In this document: one piece after another, positions 1-7,324 of the stretch | Numbering within the stretch: position 1 is the first letter of the stretch | How the letters are laid out: every line of letters starts with the position of its first letter | IMG/VR virus record: IMGVR_UViG_3300023170_000013 | Location: 1-64,000 of that record | Strand: one strand, 5' to 3' | Source: a virus | Length of the DNA: 64,000 bases | Made by a program: the position numbers and the translations under genes | Notes under the pieces: generated by a model | The model's database searches: none | What the model was told of the DNA's origin: nothing | What the model saw: only the letters and a program-made list of their open reading frames with translations

Positions 1-1
1 G

Positions 2-1645
2 CAAAACCTTTTGAAAGAAAATAAAAAGCTGGTTCTCCTTCCCGGCGGTTTCAAGCCACCTACCAAAGCTCACAAAGCAATGATTGACTACTATGCTAGT
101 CTGCCCGATGTTGAGAAGATTTTGGTCCTGATCGGCCCCAAGGCTAGAGAAGGGTTTTCTAGAGAACAATCAATGAAAGTTTTTGATCTTTATAATTTAG
201 ATGGGAAAGTAGAAGTGTTGGAGACTGATTACAACTCTCCCATTATGGCTGCTTATGAGTTTTTGATCAGTGATGAAAGAAGGGAAGCTTACAAAGATTT
301 AGCTTTCACAATGGGTGCTGGCTCAAAAGACGCCGATGCAAGAAGAATCGAAGAGTTTAAAAACTATTTTGAAGTTAAAAACCCGGACAAACTTCCGGAA
401 GGCTTTTCGGTCGATGTTATCTCGCCTTGCGAAACACAACCTTGTGTGGGTCCAGATGCTACTCCAGTCAGCGCCACAAAGCTTCGAAATGCGATTAGTT
501 CTAGAGACAAAGAAGCTATTAAAACAATGATTCCGGATAACATTGATGTTGATCGTTTTATAGAAATCTATGACACTGAAAGACTTGAAGAAGCCTCTTC
601 AATGGCCGCTGGAAATGTTGCTGGGCATTCTGGTCGTCCTTTTAAAAAGGACGAAGATGATGAAAAGAAAAAAGAATTGAAAAAACTCATTAACAAAGGG
701 ATAAAAACCGTGAAAGAGCAAAAAAGAATAGAAGAAGCAAAGTTTCGACAGATTGTTCAAGCTTTGGTTGTAAAGAAATACAAAACACTTATGGAACAAG
801 AAGAAATGAAAGCAGGAGAAAGATCGACTGCTATCAACTATCTTGAAAAAGTTCTGAAAATGATCATTCCCGGGAAAGTGGGCGGTTCCCAGTTGGAACC
901 AGAGTATAGCGCGCTTTCTACAGCGGCAGAGCGTAGGTCTTTTATCAAGCACGTTATTCAAGGTCTTTACGACGAGATTGCACCTGAAATGTCTTTGGAT
1001 GGACTTATTTCTCGATTTGAGAGAAGAAAAGAATCTTTCTTACAGAAAGATCAAAAACCCCTCATGGAGCAAGAAGATATCAAAATCACTTTGGATGCTG
1101 AAGGGTTACCAAAAACCGAAAAAGAAGTAGAAGAAGATGAACTAGCAGCATCAGACAGCTTGACAACCGGTCGGGTTACTGACCGTGGCCCGGAAGATGA
1201 CTTTCCAGAACCTATCTCTGGCGAGAACTCAATTGGTCGAAAAGCAGCTTATCGGTTCATCTCTACCCAAAAAGCAACCATCGAGAATGCTTTGAAAGAC
1301 CTTCAAATGACACCGGAAGAATTGGAAGTTTTCAAAAGAGAAAGTCCCGGAAAAGATGAACCTCAAGTTGAATTCTTGGACTTTTTGTTCACCAATATCG
1401 CTCTTCACTTTGATCGCCTAGAGAACAAATACTTCAACTCTGAAGTTTCAATCTCGCAAGACTTCTTTCAAGATGTCTTGAAGCAAGCGACGGGCGAAAA
1501 AGAAGCTGGTGCAGAAATTGCAACCGCTTCAGATAATATTGAGTTAACCGGACCTGAAGAAGGCGGTGAAGAGGAAATTGAACTTGATCTGGGAGAGGAG
1601 GGGCCAGAAGGCGGTGAAGAGGAAGAATTGGAGTTGGAACTTTAA
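2..1645 (+). CDS. Nucleotidyltransferase-like protein with acidic, head-protein-like C-terminal half (5' end cut)
   Basis: The N-terminal ~180 residues look like a HIGH-superfamily nucleotidyltransferase. There is a GGFKPPTKAH loop (counting from the TTG at 11, residues 12-21), in the place of the (H/T)xGH motif, and VSATKLR at 153-159, matching the family's (I/V)S(S/A)TxxR motif. These bind the NTP phosphates in cytidylyl- and adenylyltransferases. The rest is not enzymatic. EEASSMAAGNVAGH (194-207) resembles a segment I associate with internal virion proteins of marine T4-like phages. It is followed by charged helical stretches and a Glu/Gly/Leu-rich acidic tail. The frame is open to the left edge, and the codons before TTG-11 read QNLLKEN, resembling the leader region of the gene at 62812, so the true start probably lies upstream of the window. 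The stop overlaps the stop of the convergent metalloprotease. The NTase fold is fairly sure; substrate and role are unknown. Confidence 0.6.
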   Translation, partial: QNLLKENKKLVLLPGGFKPPTKAHKAMIDYYASLPDVEKILVLIGPKAREGFSREQSMKVFDLYNLDGKVEVLETDYNSPIMAAYEFLISDERREAYKDLAFTMGAGSKDADARRIEEFKNYFEVKNPDKLPEGFSVDVISPCETQPCVGPDATPVSATKLRNAISSRDKEAIKTMIPDNIDVDRFIEIYDTERLEEASSMAAGNVAGHSGRPFKKDEDDEKKKELKKLINKGIKTVKEQKRIEEAKFRQIVQALVVKKYKTLMEQEEMKAGERSTAINYLEKVLKMIIPGKVGGSQLEPEYSALSTAAERRSFIKHVIQGLYDEIAPEMSLDGLISRFERRKESFLQKDQKPLMEQEDIKITLDAEGLPKTEKEVEEDELAASDSLTTGRVTDRGPEDDFPEPISGENSIGRKAAYRFISTQKATIENALKDLQMTPEELEVFKRESPGKDEPQVEFLDFLFTNIALHFDRLENKYFNSEVSISQDFFQDVLKQATGEKEAGAEIATASDNIELTGPEEGGEEEIELDLGEEGPEGGEEEELELEL

Positions 1646-2301
1646 TTCAACAAAGAATGGATCTTATCACAAACCTCTGGACATTTCCTGCAAACTTCTT
1701 CCCTATCATAACAAAAATAATCAGTGAAAACAACCGCATAATACTCCCTCAAGGAAGCCGTTGAATAAGGGGAGGGAAAGCCTCCCAAGTGACCCCTCAA
1801 TTTAGAATATCCAACCTCTTCGTGGAAAAACACATCCAAGTTTGGATTGAAATCCACCTTCAAGAAAGCTTTCTTGTCACAGTCGTAGCCAGCGCTTGTC
1901 AAATTGTTGTAAAGATTGTATCTTTTGTTGATAAAGTGATCTCGGATCTCTCCATCGCCATAGATATGATCTTGAAACTTCACTTCAGTGAAGTGAGCCA
2001 GTTCATGAACAATATCATCCAACATATCTTTAAAGTCATCTTGCTCGTTTGTAATGTAGATTGTGTTGTCTTTGAACACTGCGTTTCTGTTCAACTCATC
2101 AAATTCTTTTAGATGAGCCATATAAAAACCATCCAAACCATCAACCAGTCGCGCAGGGATCATGTCTTCTACCCTTTGAATGACTTCTTCAGGGTTCACC
2201 TTTGAATAGTCAGGTTCGTGAACAATAACGAAAGGAACTCCGTGGATAGAATATTCTTTCATTCTTTTGTTTGAATAGTTATTTGTTTTGTGTCGTTCCA
2301 T
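1642..2301 (-). CDS. HExxH zinc metalloprotease-like protein
   Basis: This 219-residue protein carries an HELAHF motif, the HExxH signature of zinc-dependent metallopeptidases, in which the two His bind zinc and the Glu activates water. A downstream LREYYAVVF helix may give the third (Glu) ligand, as in gluzincins. Its C-terminus has three closely spaced cysteines (EVCRKCPEVC), possibly a second metal site. The open frame extends to 2451, but the start at 2301 is preferred. A GAGG ribosome site lies about 9 bases before it, and the longer version would overlap most of the upstream gene with a low-complexity Leu-rich N-terminus. It overlaps the end of the 82-residue gene by 23 bases and probably shares its transcript from the promoter near 2552. 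No signal peptide is seen, so it would act in the cytoplasm. The substrate is unknown. Confidence 0.6.
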   Translation of the reverse strand: MERHKTNNYSNKRMKEYSIHGVPFVIVHEPDYSKVNPEEVIQRVEDMIPARLVDGLDGFYMAHLKEFDELNRNAVFKDNTIYITNEQDDFKDMLDDIVHELAHFTEVKFQDHIYGDGEIRDHFINKRYNLYNNLTSAGYDCDKKAFLKVDFNPNLDVFFHEEVGYSKLRGHLGGFPSPYSTASLREYYAVVFTDYFCYDREEVCRKCPEVCDKIHSLLN

Positions 2302-2527
2302 TAAAAGTTGCCTCACGCTCATTTTCAATAAATTCCTTTGCAAAGTCAAAATCTTGTGCTGCTTGTTCATATCCTCGAAAAAAGTTCTCTTCCGCAATAG
2401 CAATAACAAATTCAGGAAACTCATCAGCAACAACTTCAACAATGTTTTCAACTGTTACTTCTTCTGTTTCCTTATCGAGGAGGAGCTTCTCTCCAGCATA
2501 ATCAATCAAATATTGTTTTAAATCCAT
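2279..2527 (-). CDS. Small acidic hypothetical protein
   Basis: An 82-residue acidic protein with no family I recognise. It is rich in Glu and hydrophobic residues with a helical pattern and has no cysteines or membrane segment. The start is supported by a GAGGT ribosome site 8 bases upstream and by a good promoter at 2552-2580, which would give a leader of about 18 bases. It is the first gene of a two-gene minus-strand unit with the metalloprotease. Small acidic proteins at early promoters in T4-like phages often bind host proteins, but nothing here shows that directly. Confidence 0.6.
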   Translation of the reverse strand: MDLKQYLIDYAGEKLLLDKETEEVTVENIVEVVADEFPEFVIAIAEENFFRGYEQAAQDFDFAKEFIENEREATFNGTTQNK

Positions 2528-2551
2528 TTTACACCTCGTTTTCTTTTTTAC

Positions 2552-2580
2552 ATTATAACACAGTTTGATTACAATTTAAA
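2552..2580 (-). promoter_or_regulatory. Sigma-70-like promoter with extended -10
   Basis: Read on the minus strand: TTTAAA (-35), 17-base spacer ending in TGT, then TATAAT (-10). It lies about 25 bases before the start codon of the small acidic gene at 2527. The -35 falls over the 3' end of the Nudix gene. Confidence 0.55.
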
Positions 2581-3093
2581 GTGTTTTATGCAATTTTTTA
2601 TTCCAAAGTGAATTGGGGCATTTACGCTTCTTTTTCTGCTTCCGGGAAATTTAAACTTGGAAGACTTAAGTTTGCAATCTTTTTTAATGCACATTTTGAT
2701 CTCGTCCAGATCTACCCAGCACCAAGCATCGTGCTCGGAGTTCAGCCTAGGCTCAAACTCATCAACAACTTCAACCAAGAAAGTGGTATATTTAAAGTCG
2801 TCCCTTTCATTGACAAACTTGTCCATATAATCACGACCAGAAAGATCTTTTCCAATTTCCTCTAGGGTTTCTCTTTGTGCTGTTTTCTCTGGTTTTTCGC
2901 CTACTTTGGCGTGTCCGCCGGGAGAAGCAAGATGGCCTGTTTCAGAACCATCTGCCCTTCTTAGGAGCAAGACGCTATCTTTTTGAGGGCAGTAAATAAA
3001 AAAGCCAGCGCCTTCATCTTGAGAATCTTCGTTTCTCAGACTTTCTCTAATAAACTTGCCCCAACCAAATTGGATATACTCTTCTTTTGACAT
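2569..3093 (-). CDS. Nudix hydrolase
   Basis: This 174-residue protein has a complete Nudix box. GGHAKVGEKPEK followed by TAQRETLEEIG fits G-x5-E-x7-RE-U-x-EE-x-G, the Mg-binding catalytic helix that hydrolyses nucleoside diphosphates linked to another group X. The N-terminus (GKFIRESLRNE) precedes the usual beta-rich fold, where FFIYCPQKDSVLLLRRADG is a typical first Nudix strand pair. The start codon directly follows the TAA of phoH, so the two are translationally linked. T4 also encodes a Nudix enzyme (NudE), but I cannot assign a substrate here. It could sanitise oxidised nucleotides, act on ADP-ribose or NADH, or decap RNA. Confidence 0.85.
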   Translation of the reverse strand: MSKEEYIQFGWGKFIRESLRNEDSQDEGAGFFIYCPQKDSVLLLRRADGSETGHLASPGGHAKVGEKPEKTAQRETLEEIGKDLSGRDYMDKFVNERDDFKYTTFLVEVVDEFEPRLNSEHDAWCWVDLDEIKMCIKKDCKLKSSKFKFPGSRKRSVNAPIHFGIKNCIKHFKL

Positions 3094-4404
3094 TTACAAA
3101 ATCCTCGCTGCTAAACTGGCGACTTTCGATCTTTCGCCTTTTTGTAGGGTGATATGACCAGCTAATTCAGTTTCTTTGAAACTTTCAACTGCATATGTCA
3201 GCCCGTTGGTTGTTTCATCAATGTAAGCATTGTCAATCTGCTCAATATCTCCTGTTAGAACAATCTTTGTGTTCTCACCCACACGAGTGATGATCGTTTT
3301 CAACTCATGTCTAGACAAGTTTTGAGCTTCATCAATAATAATATAAGCATCAGAAATAGAACGACCCCTTATGTAAGTGAGAGCCTCTACTTCAATCAAG
3401 CCGTTTGAAAGGTATTCTTCCATTAGAATCTTATCATTGCCCATAAGATACTGCAAGTTGTCTCTGATCGGAGCTAACCATGGTCTCATTTTCTCTTCCA
3501 TTGAGCCCGGAAGAAAGCCAATGTCCTTTCCAAGAGGCTGAACGGGTCTGGAAACAACAAGGGTTTTGTACCTTTCTGTGTTTAAGACCTGCTCCATCCC
3601 AGCAGAAATAGCAGCAAGCGTCTTACCAGACCCTGCTTTCCCAATCAAAGTAACCACAGGAACGTCAGGGTTCATTAGAAGGTCAATAGAGAACCTCTGC
3701 TCCTTATTACGGGGCTTGATTAACCATTCGTGACCCTTGCTATCAAAAATGTGTTTAAGGGGCATAGAATGGCTTAAAAAGCGCGCTAACGCAGTCTTCT
3801 TTTCATTTGAAGAGGAAACCAGCATCACAAACTGGTTTGGATGGAGATTGTGCTCTTCTTTTTCAACAAAGACATCTTTCTTTGCATAAAACTGATCCAC
3901 AATCTCTTCATCTACAAGGATTTGCTTTAGGCCGGTGTAAAGCTCGGAAGAGTCTTTTACAACCTTGGAGGCAACGTATTCTTCACATTCAATACCAATA
4001 GCGTCACATTTAACTCGCATATTGATATCACGAGAAACAACAACAACTTTCTTTTTGGGATTTTCTCTTTTTTCGGTGAGAGCTACGCAGATAATCTGAT
4101 TGTCGGGGTGTTTAGGGTCAAAGCCTTCTGGAAGATACTCGATATTATACCCTTTGGTATAAATTAAGCCTTTTCCTTTTTCAATTCGAACACCTTTTTG
4201 AAGTGAACCTTTTGTTCTTAACTCATCTAAAATTCTGATAATCTGTCTTGCCTGTGCTCCAACTCCGTCTTGTCTTGTTTTGTGTTTATCGATTTCCTCT
4301 AGAACCTTCAGGGGGATGATAATGTCGTTCTTTTTGAATTCTTTGATTGAGTTTGCGTCTGTGAGATAAACTGAAGTATCTAGGATGTAAGTTTTCTTTC
4401 TCAT
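3094..4404 (-). CDS. phoH: PhoH family ATPase with N-terminal PIN domain
   Basis: This 436-residue protein has two domains. The first ~140 residues are a PIN-type ribonuclease domain (YILDTSVYLTD with an acidic residue at the strand end, followed by VLEEIDKHK). The rest is the PhoH P-loop domain with Walker A GKAGSGKT near residue 255 and Walker B IIIDEAQN. Bacterial PIN-PhoH (PhoH2) proteins couple RNA unwinding to RNA cleavage, and PhoH genes are very common in marine phages. The frame is open to 4470, but the start at 4404 is chosen because an AAGGAAA ribosome site lies 7 bases upstream and the protein then begins at the PIN domain. It is followed without a gap by the Nudix gene. A role in host mRNA turnover or phosphate stress is inference. 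Confidence 0.9.
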   Translation of the reverse strand: MRKKTYILDTSVYLTDANSIKEFKKNDIIIPLKVLEEIDKHKTRQDGVGAQARQIIRILDELRTKGSLQKGVRIEKGKGLIYTKGYNIEYLPEGFDPKHPDNQIICVALTEKRENPKKKVVVVSRDINMRVKCDAIGIECEEYVASKVVKDSSELYTGLKQILVDEEIVDQFYAKKDVFVEKEEHNLHPNQFVMLVSSSNEKKTALARFLSHSMPLKHIFDSKGHEWLIKPRNKEQRFSIDLLMNPDVPVVTLIGKAGSGKTLAAISAGMEQVLNTERYKTLVVSRPVQPLGKDIGFLPGSMEEKMRPWLAPIRDNLQYLMGNDKILMEEYLSNGLIEVEALTYIRGRSISDAYIIIDEAQNLSRHELKTIITRVGENTKIVLTGDIEQIDNAYIDETTNGLTYAVESFKETELAGHITLQKGERSKVASLAARIL

Positions 4405-4461
4405 AATGCTTTCCTTGCAGTGGTTTAGAGTTAAAACTCTATGATTAAATAGTTTTGATAC

Positions 4462-4490
4462 TTTAAACAAATTAGAAAACTAGTTAAAAT
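4462..4490 (+). promoter_or_regulatory. Probable promoter of the lipoprotein protease
   Basis: TTTAAA, 17-base spacer, TAAAAT, in the divergent gap between phoH and the protease gene. Predicted transcription would begin about 20 bases before the ATG at 4518. It lacks the TG extension seen at the other promoters in the window, so it is weaker evidence. Confidence 0.35.
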
Positions 4491-4517
4491 TGTAACCCTA
4501 ATTTGCGAGGAAAAGCA

Positions 4518-5297
4518 ATGAGGAAACGTTTAATTTACTTTTATCTTTTTTTTATCCCTCTCTGCTTCCATTTTGCTGGATGTTCCCACCTCACTTATTT
4601 CCGCTCGTTCGCAAAGAAAAACCCATTCAAACAAAGAGCCTTTTTCAAATTTGTTCGAGTAGCAACAATTCAAATCTGTAAGCCAGAAAGATTTCACATT
4701 GCTTGCAGGTCTAGACAAGTAAGATATGAAGGTTCAGCTTTCCATGTCCACAAAGAAGGTAAGTGGAGTTATGCTTTGACTGCTGCTCACAACATATACC
4801 TTGATCCGGTACATCCAATGCACAGAAGAATGTTAAGTGCAATGAAATACAAGATCTCTGTGTCTAATGACCATTCCTACTTGATCGATTGGCACAAAAG
4901 AAAACACAAGATCGTTGGCTTCAAAATGGTGAAAAAAGCTGATCTGGGCATTGTAAGAGTCAAGTTGGTCGAAGACCTGCCTACTTACAGGATCGCCACG
5001 GAAATGCCCCAAAAAGGCGAGAAAGTTTATAATACAGCCTCACCCCTAGGTTTCTTTTCAGGAAACGTTCTAGGGCTATATGAAGGGCGTTATCTGGGTA
5101 AAAAGATTGTGCCTATCAAAGGATATAAATCTTTAATGGCTGTTTACACGATTCCTGTGATTGGTGGTTCATCTGGTTCTCCGATCCTGAATAAATGCGG
5201 AGAGGTGATCGGCATTGTTTCTTCTGTTCATAGAAGGTTCCATCATATCAGCTTTGGTGTGCCTCTTTCAGCCATTCGCTCTGCAATGTATAAATAA
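4518..5297 (+). CDS. Exported trypsin-like serine protease, predicted lipoprotein
   Basis: A 259-residue protein that starts with a positively charged, then hydrophobic signal peptide ending in a lipobox (HFAGC, Cys22), so it should be lipidated and held in the periplasm or outer membrane. The body has a chymotrypsin/trypsin-like triad: His91 in TAAHN, Asp142 in KKADLGIV and Ser219 in GGSSGSP. GEVIGIVSSV after the serine is the usual last strand of DegP/Trypsin_2-type proteases. No PDZ domain follows. The ATG at 4518 is preferred over the in-frame TTG at 4503 because GAGG lies 8 bases before it. It is isolated between two minus-strand genes and has its own promoter-like sequence. An exported protease could modify the host envelope, block superinfection or aid lysis; these are guesses. 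Confidence 0.8.
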   Translation: MRKRLIYFYLFFIPLCFHFAGCSHLTYFRSFAKKNPFKQRAFFKFVRVATIQICKPERFHIACRSRQVRYEGSAFHVHKEGKWSYALTAAHNIYLDPVHPMHRRMLSAMKYKISVSNDHSYLIDWHKRKHKIVGFKMVKKADLGIVRVKLVEDLPTYRIATEMPQKGEKVYNTASPLGFFSGNVLGLYEGRYLGKKIVPIKGYKSLMAVYTIPVIGGSSGSPILNKCGEVIGIVSSVHRRFHHISFGVPLSAIRSAMYK

Positions 5298-5657
5298 TCA
5301 CTTATTCTTCTGTCTTAAATCAAATCTAGTTAAAAGCTCTCCGAATCTTTCTGTTGTTACACCTAGGAAAGACGCTGCCCCTCTTATATCTACAGCGGCT
5401 GAAATAGCCGTTTTTACTATTGCTTCTTTAATTATTTTGTCTATGTTGTAAAAGATCCTCAAACCATATAGCTTTCCTCCTGCTGCTATGGTAGCTGATT
5501 CCAGCTTTATTGCTATAAGATCTTCTAATGTTATTTGATCTATCTTAGAAAGAAAATTATTATCTATTTTTCCTTGACTTTTTAATTCATTTATGATAGA
5601 ATAAGACTTATAAGGTCTTTTTGTTTTAAGTTTTTCAAATTCATCCCAATAATTCAT
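5298..5657 (-). CDS. Small protein with HTH-like C-terminus
   Basis: A 119-residue protein whose last ~25 residues (AASFLGVTTERFGELL) have the spacing of a helix-turn-helix, so DNA binding is possible. The middle is a helical Ala/Ile-rich segment (AIKLESATIAAGG, then IIKEAIVKTAISAAVDI). I do not recognise a named family. An AAGGAAA ribosome site lies 8 bases before the ATG and a good promoter lies at 5692-5720. Its stop codon abuts the stop of the convergent protease gene. A regulatory role is inferred only from the C-terminal pattern. Confidence 0.6.
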   Translation of the reverse strand: MNYWDEFEKLKTKRPYKSYSIINELKSQGKIDNNFLSKIDQITLEDLIAIKLESATIAAGGKLYGLRIFYNIDKIIKEAIVKTAISAAVDIRGAASFLGVTTERFGELLTRFDLRQKNK

Positions 5658-5691
5658 ACTAATATTTCCTTTTTCTTTTTAAGCTTTAAAC

Positions 5692-5720
5692 AGTATAACA
5701 TAAAGATCTTATTATTTCAA
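5692..5720 (-). promoter_or_regulatory. Sigma-70-like promoter with extended -10
   Basis: Minus strand: TTGAAA, 17-base spacer ending TGT, TATACT. It points at the HTH-like gene starting at 5657. Confidence 0.5.
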
Positions 5721-5754
5721 TAAAAAAATAAATTAAATTATTTTTCAAATTAGG

Positions 5755-5783
5755 TTAAAAAATATAAAAATGTATGTTATAAT
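5755..5783 (+). promoter_or_regulatory. Sigma-70-like promoter for the sugar operon
   Basis: TTAAAA, 17-base spacer ending TGT, TATAAT. The only plus-strand promoter candidate of this type before the 13-kb carbohydrate operon that starts at 5850. Confidence 0.5.
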
Positions 5784-5849
5784 CTTTTTTAAGAATTTTA
5801 AAGATATTCTTTTTAAGCTATAAATTAATATTTCAAATAAGGTTTTAAT

Positions 5850-7130
5850 ATGAAGAAAACAAAGATCTTAACCATTTCTGATCATCCTTATTCTCCTTCT
5901 GGAGTAGGAACTCAAACAAAATATGTTATTGAAGCTCTTCTTAAGACTGGAAGATATGAGATCCGAGCTTTAGCAGGTGCTATTAAGCACGAGAACTATA
6001 CTCCTCAAAAAACAGAAGAGTGGGGAGACGATCTTATTATTTATCCTGTTGATGGATATGGAGATCAAGATTCAATCAGGTCTATTATCAGAAATGAAAA
6101 ACCAGATCTTCTTTGGTTTATGACAGATCCCAGATTTTATGGTTGGCTGTGGGAAATTGAAAACGAAATCAGACCACTTATGCCGATGGTTTACTACCAC
6201 GTCTGGGACAACTACCCTTATCCAAAATACAACAAAAAGTATTATGATTCAAATGATGTTATTGCTACGATTTCAAAGGTCACAGACGACATTGTAAGAA
6301 CTCTTTCTGATGTGGAGTGTCATTACATCCCCCATGCTGTAGACTCTACGGCTTTCAAAAAGCTTCCAGAGGCAGAGATCAAAGAACACAGAAAGAAAAT
6401 CTTCAAAGACAACCTTCTTGATAAAGAAGGAAATGAAAAGATGGTCTTTTTCTGGAATAACAGAAATGCAAGAAGAAAGCAATCTGGATACCTTCTTTGG
6501 TGTTTCAAAGAATTTTTGAATGAAGTGGGTCATGACAAAGCAATCTTGATGATGCACACTGAACCAAAAGACCCGCACGGTCAAGATCTTGAAGCGATTA
6601 TTCACGAATTGGGTCTTGTCAATGGAGAGGTGATCTTTTCAACAACAAAGTTGGATATTCCAACTCTTGGAAAGGTATACAATGCCGTTGACTGCACCGT
6701 GAACATTTCAGATGCAGAAGGGTTTGGATTGGCTACTTTGGAATCTCTTTCTTGTGGGACACCAATCATCGTGAATATGACTGGAGGACTTCAAGAGCAG
6801 GTAACAAATGGCACAGATTGGTTTGGAATGGGTTTGTTCCCTTGTTCAAAGTCTGTTATTGGCTCACAACCAGTACCTTACATCTATGAAGACCGCCTAA
6901 ATCAAGAAGATGTTGTTAATGCTTTGCGTGATATGTATGAGCTTTGGAAAAACAAAGATCCTGAATTTGAAGCAATGTCCCAAATGGGAATGGAGCATGT
7001 TCAAGAAAACTACAATTATGAAAAGTTTTGTGAAACGTGGGTTGATCTGATCGATAAAACAGTGGAAAAGCACGGTTCTTGGGAAAATAGAAAAAATCAT
7101 AAAACTTGGGTTTTGAAAGAGGTTGTTTGA
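5850..7130 (+). CDS. Glycosyltransferase, GT4-like (GT-B fold)
   Basis: A 426-residue GT-B glycosyltransferase. The C-terminal half has the donor-binding signature DAEGFGLATLESLSCGTPII, in which the E-x7-E pair contacts the nucleotide sugar as in GT4 enzymes. The N-terminus SDHPYSPSGVGTQTKYV is the typical first strand and loop of acceptor-binding domains. It is the first gene of the carbohydrate operon. Donor and acceptor cannot be read from sequence. The stop is followed one base later by the ATG of a 60-residue gene. Confidence 0.88.
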   Translation: MKKTKILTISDHPYSPSGVGTQTKYVIEALLKTGRYEIRALAGAIKHENYTPQKTEEWGDDLIIYPVDGYGDQDSIRSIIRNEKPDLLWFMTDPRFYGWLWEIENEIRPLMPMVYYHVWDNYPYPKYNKKYYDSNDVIATISKVTDDIVRTLSDVECHYIPHAVDSTAFKKLPEAEIKEHRKKIFKDNLLDKEGNEKMVFFWNNRNARRKQSGYLLWCFKEFLNEVGHDKAILMMHTEPKDPHGQDLEAIIHELGLVNGEVIFSTTKLDIPTLGKVYNAVDCTVNISDAEGFGLATLESLSCGTPIIVNMTGGLQEQVTNGTDWFGMGLFPCSKSVIGSQPVPYIYEDRLNQEDVVNALRDMYELWKNKDPEFEAMSQMGMEHVQENYNYEKFCETWVDLIDKTVEKHGSWENRKNHKTWVLKEVV

Positions 7131-7131
7131 A

Positions 7132-7314
7132 ATGACTAGCGGGAGTTATGAATTGTGGCAAGTTTCTTCCTTGGGTAATGAAGTGTTTCCTATCAAGTTG
7201 ATTAAAAAAGGAACTTATAGCGAAGTTGTTGAAAAATGGAATGAATTTTCAAAAAATTCTAAAACTCCATGCAATGTTTACTATAAAGGTCAAGTTTTAG
7301 TTATTAAAAAATAG
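7132..7314 (+). CDS. Small hypothetical protein in glycosyltransferase operon
   Basis: A 60-residue protein (MTSGSYELWQVSSLG at its start), basic, with alternating beta-strand-like patterns. I do not recognise it. The ATG at 7132 is chosen over the in-frame TTG at 7123 because GAGG lies about 9 bases upstream inside the end of the preceding gene. Its place between two glycosyltransferases suggests an accessory role, but this is inference. Confidence 0.55.
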   Translation: MTSGSYELWQVSSLGNEVFPIKLIKKGTYSEVVEKWNEFSKNSKTPCNVYYKGQVLVIKK

Positions 7315-7324
7315 AGGTTATTTA

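Larger units (their letters stand above)
5658..5849. other. Divergent intergenic regulatory region
   Basis: This is the longest gap in the window (192 bases). It is extremely AT-rich and holds no tRNA-like or terminator-like fold that I can see. It contains two back-to-back promoters, one for the HTH-like gene and one for the sugar operon. TATAAATTA at 5819-5827 is one step away from the T4 late promoter consensus TATAAATA and lies 23 bases before the ATG of the first glycosyltransferase, so the operon may have both early and late transcription. Confidence 0.5.

Noticed and set aside
599-961. 120-codon open frame on the minus strand
   Set aside because: It is antisense to the nucleotidyltransferase-like gene and Phe/Cys-rich, as expected from reversed Lys/Glu codons.
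2302-2451. Longer N-terminus of the metalloprotease
   Set aside because: The extension is Leu-rich, overlaps a gene with better start signals, and has no ribosome site as good as that at 2301.
5658-5849. tRNA or terminator in the largest gap
   Set aside because: No cloverleaf, CCA end or GC-rich stem with a T-run was found. The region reads as promoters only.
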